This document shows, piece by piece, positions 45,658 to 53,886 of a stretch of DNA of 64,000 bases. How positions within the stretch are numbered: the stretch's first letter is position 1; every line of letters starts with the position of its first letter. The stretch spans positions 496,001-560,000 of the forward strand of contig NZ_NSFV01000005.1 in NCBI RefSeq assembly GCF_002295115.1, in the 5' to 3' direction. The notes beneath the pieces are model-generated. The model was not told where the DNA came from and searched no databases. It worked only from the letters and a program-made list of their open reading frames with translations. Both the position numbers and the translations under genes were made by a program. The DNA comes from Mesorhizobium sp. WSM4311 (GTDB lineage Bacteria; Pseudomonadota; Alphaproteobacteria; Rhizobiales; Rhizobiaceae).

Positions 45658-46392
45658 TCAGATGCCCTTCAGGTCGCCAGCGGCAACCACCGGTCCGGTC
45701 GGTTGTCCCGTCGGCGAGCCGCCGGCCGGTTCCAGGCTAACGGCCAGCACCGCGCCCTGCGCCAGCTTCTGCTGCGTGGCGGGCGAGACCCCGATATGCG
45801 CGGTCGCGCCGGCCGGGATGACGCCCATCGAGACCGGAGCGTTCTTGCCCTCGATCATCCAAAGTTCGAAGTCCTTGCCGGAAGCGAGCGTGCCGGAAAC
45901 ATGCGAAAGGCTGACGTCATGCCGCTCGGAATCATAGACGGCGAGATATTTTACATCGCTGCCGTCGGCCGCCAGCGAGGCGACAAGCCGCGCCTGCGGC
46001 TGTTCGGCCGGCCGATTGACATAGGGCACGGCGATATAGAGCGCCAGGGCCGCGACCGCAGCCACGGCAAGGCCGCGCCAGAAGGCGAGGCTGGACCACA
46101 GGCCGGCGCGTGCCTCGGCCGATGTGGCCGCGGTCGATGCGAACAGCCGGCGGTCGACAGCAGCCTTCACCGAAGGCGGCGGCTCGACCTCCGCATAGGC
46201 TGATGCCAATGGCGACAGGCGTACCTCCCAGCCATCGACGAGCCGTGCGAAATCGGTCTCGCTGTCGATGCGCCTGGAGGCGATCTGCCGCTCTTCCACC
46301 GGCAGAACACCGAGAACGTATTCGGCGGCGAACAGGTCGTCGCCTCCACGTTCCGGTCCATTGTCCTCTGCCAGTGTCATCGTTCCAGACAT
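45658..46392 (-). CDS. Anti-sigma factor (RskA/ChrR-like, membrane anchored)
   Basis: 244 residues. The cytoplasmic N terminus has GGDDLFAAEYVLGVLPVEERQIASRRI, the anti-sigma zipper pattern of RskA-type proteins. One membrane helix (about 103-122, LAVAAVAALALYIAVPYV) follows, then an exported RskA domain with VYDSERHDVSLSHVSG and KDFELWMIEGKNAPVSMGVIPAG. It would hold the sigma factor inactive at the membrane until proteolysis. ATG 46392 overlaps the sigma gene by 16 bases; ATG 46380 would give an ATGA overlap. Confidence 0.9.
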   Translation of the reverse strand: MSGTMTLAEDNGPERGGDDLFAAEYVLGVLPVEERQIASRRIDSETDFARLVDGWEVRLSPLASAYAEVEPPPSVKAAVDRRLFASTAATSAEARAGLWSSLAFWRGLAVAAVAALALYIAVPYVNRPAEQPQARLVASLAADGSDVKYLAVYDSERHDVSLSHVSGTLASGKDFELWMIEGKNAPVSMGVIPAGATAHIGVSPATQQKLAQGAVLAVSLEPAGGSPTGQPTGPVVAAGDLKGI

Positions 46393-46916
46393 TCTCTCAG
46401 TTTCATCAGGCTACGGCGCAGCCAGGTACGCATCGTGTTCAGCGGCACGCCGTGGCGCTCCGCCAGTTCGGCATAGCTTTCGCCCTTGAGATAAGCGCCC
46501 CGGACGGCCGCCGCCCGGTCTTTCTCCAGTTCCTCGAGACAATGATGGATGCGTACGGATTCGTCGCCCGCCACCACCATCGCTTCAGGTCCCGGTGCCG
46601 GATCGGCCACGTCAAGCGCGGCATCGATATCGGCGGCAGGCTTGCGCCGCGCCCTGACGCGATCGATCGCGTGGTTGCGGGCGATTGCCACCAGCCAGGA
46701 GATCGGGCTCAGATCGGAGACGGCAAAACGATCCGCCTTCGTCCATATCTTGACGAAGACTTCCTGTAGCGCTTCTTCAGCATCTCCCCGGTCGTTCAAT
46801 ACACGAAGGCACACACCGAAAAGTTTCGCGCTGGTCTGCCGGTAGAGCAGATCGAACGCGGCCCGATCCTTCATCGAAGTCCGGACGATCAGCTTGGTGA
46901 TGTCCTGCGGCGTCAT
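46377..46916 (-). CDS. ECF sigma factor (SigK-like)
   Basis: 179 residues. Region 2 reads FDLLYRQTSAKLFGVCLRVLNDRGDAEEALQEVFVKIWTKA and SPISWLVAIARNHAIDRVR. Region 4 reads LKGESYAELAERHGVPLNTMRTWLRRSLMKLRECL. It directs RNA polymerase to a small stress regulon and is controlled by the overlapping anti-sigma gene. ATG 46916 gives a standard N terminus. Upstream, the coding strand has CACCGAATATT, close to the CCGAAT -10 element known for mycobacterial SigK, so autoregulation is possible. Confidence 0.91.
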   Translation of the reverse strand: MTPQDITKLIVRTSMKDRAAFDLLYRQTSAKLFGVCLRVLNDRGDAEEALQEVFVKIWTKADRFAVSDLSPISWLVAIARNHAIDRVRARRKPAADIDAALDVADPAPGPEAMVVAGDESVRIHHCLEELEKDRAAAVRGAYLKGESYAELAERHGVPLNTMRTWLRRSLMKLRECLER

Positions 46917-47054
46917 GCGCGCCAAGTTAGGCGATTGCGTTGTATTTGCAACGCTGGAAATATTCGGTGCACCTAAAGTCCGGCGTCCTGGCGCAGGCTT
47001 CGATTGCCAAGGGATGAGCCGCTGGCTAGCTTGGCGGGGAACGGGGAAGCGCCG

Positions 47055-48551
47055 ATGTCGGTCGAATGGATCCTGTGGCAAGAAGACGCGACCGGCCTCG
47101 CCGGTCTGGTGCGCAAGGGCGAGCTGTCGGCGATCGAGCTGACCGACGCGGCGATCGCGCGCGCCGAGGCCACAAGGCCTGAAATCAATGCCACGGCCGA
47201 GCCGCTCTACGAGGCCGCGCGGGCGCGGGCGAAAACCATGGACCGCTCGCTGCCACTGGCCGGAGTGCCCTTTGCCATCAAGGACCTCGGCATCGCCGTC
47301 AAGGGTGTGCCCTCGCATGGCGGCAGCCGCATTCCGGCCTCGGTGCCCGACGTCAATTCGGTTATGACCGACCGCTACCTCGCCGCCGGGCTGATCCCGA
47401 TCGTCACTTCGACATCGCCGGAGCACGGGCTGCGGCTGATGACCGAATCCAAGGCCTTCGGCATCACCCGCAATCCCTGGAACACCGGCCACACCAGTGG
47501 CGGCTCGTCGGGCGGCGCGGCGGCCCTGGTCGCTGCCGGCGTGGTGCCGGTGGCGCATGCCTCCGATGGCGGGGGCTCGATCCGCGTGCCTTCCGCCTGC
47601 ACGGGCCTGGTCGGCCTCAAGACCTCGCGCGGCCGCATCCCGCTGACGCCGCTGGTCAGCGAAAGCTGGTACGGCATGGTGGTCGATCATGCCGTCACCC
47701 GCTCGGTGCGCGATTGCGCGCTGCTGCTCGACCTCACCCACGGTCCCGACTCCCTGTCGCCCTATGCGGCACTGCCGCCGAAGGGCACATTCGCCGCCGC
47801 TGCCGCGCGCGACCCGGGCAAGCTCAGCCTGGCCGTCTACCGCGAGTCGCCGCTTGGCCTGCCGATCTCGGCCGAAACTATGAAAGCGCTGGACACCGCC
47901 GTGGCGCTTGCGCGCGAGGGCGGCCACACCGTCGTGGAGATCGACCTGCCCTTCATCGGCCGCGATTTCATGGCCGATTTCTGCAGGACGGTCGCTTCCG
48001 CTGTTGCCGGCACGCTGCGGGCCGAGGCGCTGCGCGTCGGCCGTTCCGTTACCGGCGACGTCGAGCGCGCCACCCGGGTGCTCGGCCGGTTGGGCGAAAT
48101 GGTCTCTGCCGGCGAGATCTATGCCGGCCTGCAGCGGCTACACGCCGCCTCGCGCCGGATGATCGAGGAAACCGCGCACTACGATGCGGTGCTGATGCCT
48201 GTTATCGCGCACCCGCCGCTCGCCTGCGGCGCCATGGACCCGAAAGGCGCCGACGAGCTGATCGAAAACCTGCTCGACAAGCTTCATCTCACGCCTTTGC
48301 TGAAGCTCAAGCCACTGTTCGGCCAGTTGATGGACAAGAGCCTTCTGTTCACGCACTGGCCGGCGATCCACAATGTCAGCGGCCAGCCATCGATCGCGCT
48401 GCCCGTCCATGTCACCGAGGCCGGCCTGCCGCTCGGCATCCAGGCCGCCGGGCGCCCGGGGGACGAGGAGACGCTTTTGTCCTTCGCCGCGCAGATGGAG
48501 AAGCTTTCGGGTTGGCTGAAACGGCGGGCGCCGCTGATGGTGCCGTCATGA
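47055..48551 (+). CDS. Amidase (amidase-signature family)
   Basis: 498 residues. The Ser-cisSer-Lys triad is present: Lys in LAGVPFAIKDLG, and the Ser pair in GHTSGGSSGGAAALVAAGVVPVAHASDGGGSIRVPSACTGLVGLK. It hydrolyses amides in the cytosol; candidates include 6-aminohexanoate-dimer-hydrolase-like or aryl-amide activities. ATG 47055 (MSVEWILWQEDATGLAGLV) is chosen over 47004. It is divergent from the sigma operon. Confidence 0.9.
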   Translation: MSVEWILWQEDATGLAGLVRKGELSAIELTDAAIARAEATRPEINATAEPLYEAARARAKTMDRSLPLAGVPFAIKDLGIAVKGVPSHGGSRIPASVPDVNSVMTDRYLAAGLIPIVTSTSPEHGLRLMTESKAFGITRNPWNTGHTSGGSSGGAAALVAAGVVPVAHASDGGGSIRVPSACTGLVGLKTSRGRIPLTPLVSESWYGMVVDHAVTRSVRDCALLLDLTHGPDSLSPYAALPPKGTFAAAAARDPGKLSLAVYRESPLGLPISAETMKALDTAVALAREGGHTVVEIDLPFIGRDFMADFCRTVASAVAGTLRAEALRVGRSVTGDVERATRVLGRLGEMVSAGEIYAGLQRLHAASRRMIEETAHYDAVLMPVIAHPPLACGAMDPKGADELIENLLDKLHLTPLLKLKPLFGQLMDKSLLFTHWPAIHNVSGQPSIALPVHVTEAGLPLGIQAAGRPGDEETLLSFAAQMEKLSGWLKRRAPLMVPS

Positions 48552-48638
48552 TGACGAGGCCGTGAACGCGGCGAATATGACAGCAATGCCATTTGCCCCC
48601 CGCGCCAATTCCCGCTAAGACGCCGCCGTCTTTACCTG

Positions 48639-48687
48639 ATGCATGTCGCCCAAAAGTGCCCGGCGGTTTTGGGGCAACGACATGCAT
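48639..48687 (+). repeat. Palindromic intergenic repeat, family A copy 3
   Basis: Arms ATGCATGTCG/CGACATGCAT enclose CCCAAAAGTGCCCGGCGGTT. It keeps the AAAAGTG...GCGGTTTT core with new arms. It lies 26 bases before argB. Confidence 0.85.
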
Positions 48688-48713
48688 AAACCAAAAAGCC
48701 AGGGAACCGCCCG

Positions 48714-49607
48714 ATGACGGACATCGCCGCCACCGCCGAAATGCAGGCCGCCCTGCTGTCTCGCGCTTTGCCCTACATGCAGCGCTACGAACACAAGACC
48801 GTCGTGGTGAAATATGGCGGCCACGCCATGGGCGACATCGAGCTCGGCAAGGCCTTTGCCCGCGACATCGCGCTGCTGAAGCAATCGGGCGTCAACCCGA
48901 TCGTCGTTCACGGCGGCGGGCCGCAGATCGGCGCCATGCTGACCAAGATGGGCATAGAATCCAAATTCGAGGGCGGCTTGCGCGTCACCGACCAGAAGAC
49001 GGTCGAGATCGTCGAGATGGTGCTGGCCGGCTCGATCAACAAGGAGATCGTCGCGCTGATCAACGCCGAGGGCGAATGGGCGATAGGCCTGTGCGGCAAG
49101 GACGGCAACATGGTGTTCGCCGAAAAGGCGCGCAAGACCATGATCGATCCCGATTCCAACATCGAGCGGGTGCTCGATCTGGGCTTCGTCGGCGAGCCGG
49201 TCGAGGTCGACCGCACGCTGCTCGACCTCCTGGCCCGCTCCGAAATGATCCCGGTGCTGGCGCCGGTGGCGCCCGGGCGCGACGGCCATACCTACAACAT
49301 CAATGCCGACACTTTCGCCGGCGCCATTGCCGGCGCCTGCAAGGCCTCGCGCCTTTTGTTCCTCACCGACGTGCCCGGCGTGCTCGACAAGAACAAGAAG
49401 CTGATCGACGAATTGACCGTCGCCGAGGCCAGGGCGCTGATCAAGGACGGCACGGTCTCCGGCGGCATGATCCCCAAGGTCGAGACCTGCATCGAGGCGA
49501 TCGAGCGCGGCGTCGAAGGCGTCGTCATCCTCAACGGCAAGACGCCGCATGCGGTGCTGCTCGAACTCTTCACCGAACACGGCGCCGGCACGCTGATCGT
49601 GCCTTGA
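48714..49607 (+). CDS. argB: Acetylglutamate kinase
   Basis: 297 residues. Features are [12 protein letters not shown] (ATP phosphate-binding Lys-Gly-Gly), [61 protein letters not shown] and [11 protein letters not shown]. It phosphorylates N-acetylglutamate in arginine synthesis and is the feedback-controlled step in many bacteria. The N-terminal helix [10 protein letters not shown] is of the arginine-sensitive type. It starts 26 bases after a palindromic repeat. Confidence 0.97.
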   Translation: MTDIAATAEMQAALLSRALPYMQRYEHKTVVVKYGGHAMGDIELGKAFARDIALLKQSGVNPIVVHGGGPQIGAMLTKMGIESKFEGGLRVTDQKTVEIVEMVLAGSINKEIVALINAEGEWAIGLCGKDGNMVFAEKARKTMIDPDSNIERVLDLGFVGEPVEVDRTLLDLLARSEMIPVLAPVAPGRDGHTYNINADTFAGAIAGACKASRLLFLTDVPGVLDKNKKLIDELTVAEARALIKDGTVSGGMIPKVETCIEAIERGVEGVVILNGKTPHAVLLELFTEHGAGTLIVP

Positions 49608-49637
49608 GCAGCACACTCGTCGCTCCCGCTCAGCCGA

Positions 49638-50036
49638 TCAGGCGGATTGCGGAAGGCGCGCGATGACCTTTATCTCGAAGTCGAAGCCCGCCAGCCAGTT
49701 CACGCCCACCGCGGTCCAGTTCGTGTAGGGCGGTTCGCCGAACACCTTCAGTCGGACGGCGTCGATCGCCTGCCACTGCGCGGCGGGATCGGTGTGGAAT
49801 GTGGTGACGTCGACAATGTCGTCGAACGTGCAGCCTGCGGCCTTCAGTACGGCCGCGAGGTTGTCGAAGGCAAGCTGGACCTGCTTTTCGAAGACAGGCT
49901 CGGGTGACCCGTCCTCGCGGCTGCCCACTTGCCCTGAGACGAACAGAAGGTCTCCCGAGCGGATCGCCGCCGAATAGCGGTTGATGTCATAGAGAGCCTG
50001 CCGGCCGGCAGGGAAGATCGCGTCACGTTTGGTCAT
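49638..50036 (-). CDS. RidA family protein
   Basis: 132 residues. Typical features are AAIRSGDLLFVSGQVGSREDG, VQLAFDNLAAVLKAAGCTFDDIVDVTTFHTD and the C-terminal GFDFEIKVIARL. RidA-type enzymes hydrolyse reactive imines and enamines, but this protein has a Lys in the EIKVIA segment where the family usually has the catalytic Arg, so it may belong to a non-archetypal subgroup. ATG 50036 is chosen; the frame continues upstream through the operator region. Three palindromes in its promoter suggest tight repression. Confidence 0.87.
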   Translation of the reverse strand: MTKRDAIFPAGRQALYDINRYSAAIRSGDLLFVSGQVGSREDGSPEPVFEKQVQLAFDNLAAVLKAAGCTFDDIVDVTTFHTDPAAQWQAIDAVRLKVFGEPPYTNWTAVGVNWLAGFDFEIKVIARLPQSA

Positions 50037-50113
50037 TTTCACTCCGTTCAAACAAAGGCAGGCCCGATCTCCCGACGATCGCGACCTGCGCTCCACTGTC
50101 CGGGGCAATTTAC

Positions 50114-50177
50114 ATACGCCCCGTATGCCGGATGTGGGTGGATACGCGGCGTATGTCAATATAGATACGCCGCGTAT
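50114..50177. promoter_or_regulatory. Three copies of a 13-bp palindromic operator
   Basis: ATACGCCCCGTAT at 50114-50126, ATACGCGGCGTAT at 50142-50154 and ATACGCCGCGTAT at 50165-50177. Each is self-complementary except at or next to the centre. They lie in the promoter region of the RidA gene. The form fits a TetR-type operator, but no regulator gene is adjacent. Confidence 0.75.
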
Positions 50178-50201
50178 TTTTGTGAGAGAGCGGCAAGCCG
50201 G

Positions 50202-51749
50202 TCAGGCGCCCGGCGAAATCGCGACGGCAGCTTCGGCCGGCTTGCGCGGTGGACGTGCGACGATCATCGATTCCTCCTCGGCGTCCTGCGGCGCGCCCCA
50301 GAATTCGGCAAGCGTCGGGCCGTCCTTCACCCTGATGTCTCGGACCAGGAAACCCCAGACCTCGCGAAACCAGACCCGGCGGCCCATCCTGGTGTACCAG
50401 CGCATCGAATGCCGCTGCTCGGGGTCGGGGTGGAACAGGATGCGCGCCAGCGCCTTCGGCCGCGATTGCACGGCAAGCTCGATCAGCTTGACGCTGAAGA
50501 ACAGCATCCACGGCTTCAGCCGTGTCATCTCCAGCACCTGGTGCTTGTAGTCCCACAGCCGGGCATCCTTCTGGATGACCTTGCGGTCGCGCGTGATGCG
50601 GAAGAACGGCGTCCAGCGATGCGGCGTCACATAGAGCGCCTGGATCTGGTCGGGGTCATAGGCGATGAGCTGGCGAAAACCGCGCCACAGGTCGCGAAAC
50701 CCCTCATCCTCGAAGCCGGCCACCCACGTCGCCATCGACAATATGCCATGCTTTCGCAGCAGCCTTATCGCCTCGCGGTCGGACGAGGTGCTGCCGCCCT
50801 TGCGGATCAATTGCAGCGTCTGCTCGTCGGTGTTTTCCATGCCGAGCAGCCAGCGGATGACACCAGCCTTGCGGTAGAGATGCAGGATGTCGGCGTCGCG
50901 CACGATGTCGTCGGCACGCGTCGAGCCGACGATCAGCACCGGCACGTTCTCGGCGATCAGGGCGTCGAGAACGGCCCGCCACGCCTTCTTCGAAACCGTC
51001 GGGTTCTCGTCGGCGAGATTGACCAGCTCGACGCCATGTTCGCGGTGCAGCCAGGCGATCTCTTGCGCGAACTTTTTGGGATCGCGATGCCGCCAACGGG
51101 TCCAGAAGCCGCGCTGGCCGCAATAGTTGCACAGATGCGGACAGCCGCGCGAAAACTGCATCACCACGGCGCGCTTGCCGCCCCAGTAGCTGTATCGGCG
51201 GTGGTCGATCAGCTCCCAGCCGACGCGGTAGGCGTCGAGATCGGCAATGGTCATGGCCGCCTGCGTGGCGAAGGGCCGGCGCAGATCGTCGCGAAAGGCG
51301 ACGCCGGCGACGCTCGCCGGCGGCTGGTGCATTTCCAGCGCCTCGACCAGCGCCACCACGGTCGCTTCGCCCTCGCCGCGCACGATGAAGTCGAAGACGT
51401 CGGTCGCCGCCAATATGTCGCACCAGTGGTAGGTCGGGAAGACGCCGCCATAGATGATGATCGTCGCCGGCTCGCGCTCCTTGATCATCTCCGCGATCAG
51501 CAAGGCGGTCGGGTGCGCCGAGGTCGAGCCGGAATGGCCGATCAGGACGAAGTCCGGGATGTCATCCAAGGCGTCGTCCACCACCTTGTCGAGCGGCATC
51601 GGCCCGAACTCGGCATCGACGAGGCGTACGTCGTGGCCGGCATCGATGAGCGGGCCGCCGATCGCCAGCAGTCCAAGCGGCGGCAGATGATCATCCGGCA
51701 CCCGGCTGCCGATGGCGGTGTGCGGCGGATTGATCAGGACGATTTTCAT
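50202..51749 (-). CDS. bchE: BchE-like B12-binding radical SAM protein
   Basis: 515 residues. The N-terminal cobalamin-binding domain has MKIVLINPPHTAIGSRVPDD, LPPLGLLAIGGPLIDAGHDV, LIGHSGSTSAHPTA and YGGVFPTYHW. The radical SAM motif is FSRGCPHLCNYCGQRGFWTR (CxxxCxxC). The order and wording of these blocks, with GMENTDEQTLQLIRKGG and PDQIQALYVTPHRWTPF, match my memory of BchE, the anaerobic Mg-protoporphyrin monomethyl ester cyclase of photosynthetic bacteria. No other pigment gene is in the window, so the real substrate may differ. ATG 51749 is chosen. Confidence 0.82.
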   Translation of the reverse strand: MKIVLINPPHTAIGSRVPDDHLPPLGLLAIGGPLIDAGHDVRLVDAEFGPMPLDKVVDDALDDIPDFVLIGHSGSTSAHPTALLIAEMIKEREPATIIIYGGVFPTYHWCDILAATDVFDFIVRGEGEATVVALVEALEMHQPPASVAGVAFRDDLRRPFATQAAMTIADLDAYRVGWELIDHRRYSYWGGKRAVVMQFSRGCPHLCNYCGQRGFWTRWRHRDPKKFAQEIAWLHREHGVELVNLADENPTVSKKAWRAVLDALIAENVPVLIVGSTRADDIVRDADILHLYRKAGVIRWLLGMENTDEQTLQLIRKGGSTSSDREAIRLLRKHGILSMATWVAGFEDEGFRDLWRGFRQLIAYDPDQIQALYVTPHRWTPFFRITRDRKVIQKDARLWDYKHQVLEMTRLKPWMLFFSVKLIELAVQSRPKALARILFHPDPEQRHSMRWYTRMGRRVWFREVWGFLVRDIRVKDGPTLAEFWGAPQDAEEESMIVARPPRKPAEAAVAISPGA

Positions 51750-51860
51750 GGCGGACCTCCGAGAGATTGGTCCGCGCATGCTGGCCGGCGATCTAGCCGC
51801 CCGATTGGCCCGTTTCAGCAGTTTGCGTGCAGCTTTTCCGCAGGAGCGCTGGAGATGGCG

Positions 51861-52337
51861 CTACTTCCTGAGATGCGCGAGCGGCACGTGGCCGGGGCCC
51901 TTGATGTTCTGCAGCACGAGCTGCGTGTGGACGTCGCGCACGCCGTCGAGCCGCATCAGCCGATGCATGACGAAGGCGTTGAGCTCGTCGACCGAAGGCA
52001 CCATCACATGCAGCAGGAAGTCGTGGTCGCCGGTCATCGTCCAGCACGAGGACACCTCGTCCATGCGCTGCACCGCGGCAATGAATTTTTCCGGCGAGCC
52101 GTCGCTGTGGCTGACCAGGCGCACCTGGATGAACACCTCGACCATCAGGCCGACCGCGCGGCGGCTGATCACCGCGGCAAAGCCCTTGATGATGCCGGCA
52201 TCCTGCAGCGCCTCGAAGCGCCGCGCGCATGGCGTCGTCGACAGGCCGATCTCTTGCGCCAGTTCGGAGACGGGCTTGCGCCCGTCGCGTTGCAGCACAT
52301 CGAGCATCTTGATCTCGAAGTCGTCAAATTGAGGCAT
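51861..52337 (-). CDS. Lrp/AsnC family regulator
   Basis: 158 residues. The HTH is MLDVLQRDGRKPVSELAQEIGLSTTPCARRFEALQDAGII, and the RAM domain has VEVFIQVRLVSH, CWTMTGDHDFLLHVMVPSVDELNAFV. It binds an amino acid as a multimer. GGAGGA precedes ATG 52337. It is divergent from phenylalanine hydroxylase, which it probably controls. The intergenic TTGCC-TC-GGCAA (52411-52422) is a possible site. Confidence 0.9.
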   Translation of the reverse strand: MPQFDDFEIKMLDVLQRDGRKPVSELAQEIGLSTTPCARRFEALQDAGIIKGFAAVISRRAVGLMVEVFIQVRLVSHSDGSPEKFIAAVQRMDEVSSCWTMTGDHDFLLHVMVPSVDELNAFVMHRLMRLDGVRDVHTQLVLQNIKGPGHVPLAHLRK

Positions 52338-52476
52338 TTTCACTCCTCCGATCCGGATTGTGAGTGAATGTTATCCCGAATATCGCTGATGAGCCACCAT
52401 CGGAACCAAATTGCCTCGGCAAATCCGGTTACCCTTCGGACACGTCTGCCATTGCCGATTTGCGAGGAGAAAAACC

Positions 52477-53313
52477 ATGACGACGATGAGCGTTGCCGAA
52501 TATGCCCGCGATTGCGCGGCGCAGGGGTTGCGCGGCGACTATTCGGTATGCCGTGCCGATTTCACCGTGGCCCAGGGCTATGACTACAGCGGCGAGGAAC
52601 AGGCGGTGTGGCGCACATTGTGCGACCGCCAGACCAAGCTGACGCGCAAGCTCGCCCACCATTCCTATCTCGACGGTGTCGACAAACTCGGCCTGCTCGA
52701 CCGCATTCCCGACTTCGAGGACGTCAGCACCAAGCTGCGCAAGCTGACCGGCTGGGAGATCGTTGCGGTGCCGGGCCTCATTCCCGCCGCCCCCTTCTTC
52801 GATCATCTCGCCAACCGCCGCTTCCCGGTCACCAACTGGCTGCGCACCAGGCAGGAGCTCGACTACATCGTCGAGCCGGACATGTTCCATGATTTCTTCG
52901 GCCACGTGCCGGTGCTATCGCAGCCGGTCTTCGCCGACTTCATGCAGATGTATGGCAAGAAGGCCGGCGACATCATCGCGCTCGGCGGTGACGAGATGAT
53001 CACCCGGCTCTACTGGTACACGGCCGAATACGGCTTGATGCAGGAGGCCGGCCAGCCGTTGAAGGCCTTTGGCGCCGGCCTGATGTCGTCCTTCACCGAA
53101 TTGCAGTTCGCCGTCGAGGGCAAGGACGCCCACCATGTGCCTTTCGATCTCGAAACGGTGATGCGCACCGGCTACGAGATCGACAAGTTCCAGCGCGCCT
53201 ATTTCGTGCTGCCATCCTTCGACGCCTTGCGCGATGCTTTCCAGACGGCCGATTTCGAGGCGATCGTCGCGCGCCGCAAGGACCAGCCGGCACTCGACCC
53301 GGCGACGGTCTAA
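52477..53313 (+). CDS. phhA: Phenylalanine 4-monooxygenase
   Basis: 278 residues. The catalytic domain of bacterial aromatic amino-acid hydroxylases is complete: RDRQTKL-like WRTLCDRQTKL, GWEIVAVPGLIP, FFDHLANRRFPVTNWLR, DMFHDFFGHVP (two iron His), LYWYTAEYGLM (Glu ligand) and GAGLMSSFTELQFAV. It converts phenylalanine to tyrosine with tetrahydropterin and oxygen. GAGGAGAAAAACC sets ATG 52477. The divergent Lrp gene suggests amino-acid-responsive control. The pterin-recycling gene phhB is not seen here. Confidence 0.95.
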   Translation: MTTMSVAEYARDCAAQGLRGDYSVCRADFTVAQGYDYSGEEQAVWRTLCDRQTKLTRKLAHHSYLDGVDKLGLLDRIPDFEDVSTKLRKLTGWEIVAVPGLIPAAPFFDHLANRRFPVTNWLRTRQELDYIVEPDMFHDFFGHVPVLSQPVFADFMQMYGKKAGDIIALGGDEMITRLYWYTAEYGLMQEAGQPLKAFGAGLMSSFTELQFAVEGKDAHHVPFDLETVMRTGYEIDKFQRAYFVLPSFDALRDAFQTADFEAIVARRKDQPALDPATV

Positions 53314-53317
53314 AACA

Positions 53318-53359
53318 CAAAGCGCGTCGCATGAATCCGTTTCAACGCGACGCGCTTTG
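53318..53359. repeat. Palindromic intergenic repeat, family B copy 2
   Basis: Perfect 13-base arms CAAAGCGCGTCGC and GCGACGCGCTTTG around ATGAATCCGTTTCAAC. It is the better-preserved relative of the copy at 18,461-18,504 and sits right after phhA, where it could also act as a transcription stop. Confidence 0.85.
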
Positions 53360-53379
53360 GACGCTTTGATCCCGCTGGG

Positions 53380-53784
53380 CTATTGCATGGCGGCGGGGTT
53401 CATCCACAGGAGCTCCCAGACGTTGCCGTCGGGGTCTTCGATGTGGCGGTTGAACATGAAGCCGAGGTCCTGCGCGGGGTTGGGATCGGCGCGGCCGCCG
53501 GCCGCGACGCCCTTCTCGATCGTGGCATTGACCTCGTCCTTGCTGCCGGCGGTGAGCGCGATCAGCATCTGGCTGTCACGCCTGGCGTCGCCGATCTGGC
53601 GGGTTGTGAACTGGCCGTAATGCTGGTGCGTCAGCAACATCACCCCGATCGCGTCGGAGAACATGATCGAGCTGACCTGGTCGTTCGAGAACTGCGGATT
53701 GAGCGTGCCGCCGATCGCGAGATAGAAGTTGGTCGCTGCCTGCAGATCGCGCACCGGCAGATTTATGAAGATCATCTTGGTCAT
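53380..53784 (-). CDS. VOC family protein (glyoxalase/dioxygenase-like)
   Basis: 134 residues. It has MTKMIFINLPVRDLQAATNFYLAIGG at the N terminus and FMFNRHIEDPDGNVWELLWMNPAAM at the C terminus, the paired beta-alpha-beta-beta-beta halves of the vicinal oxygen chelate fold. The C-terminal motif ...DPDGNVWELLW contains the expected metal Glu. Relatives are PhnB/glyoxalase-like; the substrate is unknown. It is divergent from a TetR gene that probably regulates it. Confidence 0.85.
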   Translation of the reverse strand: MTKMIFINLPVRDLQAATNFYLAIGGTLNPQFSNDQVSSIMFSDAIGVMLLTHQHYGQFTTRQIGDARRDSQMLIALTAGSKDEVNATIEKGVAAGGRADPNPAQDLGFMFNRHIEDPDGNVWELLWMNPAAMQ

Positions 53785-53810
53785 CGGTCTAAGCCTTGCC
53801 TTCGTTGACA

Positions 53811-53873
53811 GGTACTAGTCAGTCCAGTACCGTTTCATGGCTACCATGAGAGAACGGTACCGTCTAGTACTGG
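53811..53873. promoter_or_regulatory. Candidate TetR operators between VOC and TetR genes
   Basis: Two related sites in opposite orientation: GGTACTAGTCAGTCCAGTAC on the left and, read inverted, CAGTACTAGACGGTACCGTT on the right. The right site contains the perfect palindrome ACGGTACCGT (53854-53863). Confidence 0.55.
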
Positions 53874-53886
53874 TTGGAAGGGCGCA

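Noticed and set aside
50409..52367. A 652-codon plus-strand open frame opposite the BchE-like and Lrp genes
   Set aside because: It spans two well-supported minus-strand genes and the gap between them, has no domain pattern, and is rich in Arg/His/Gln as typical antisense frames are.
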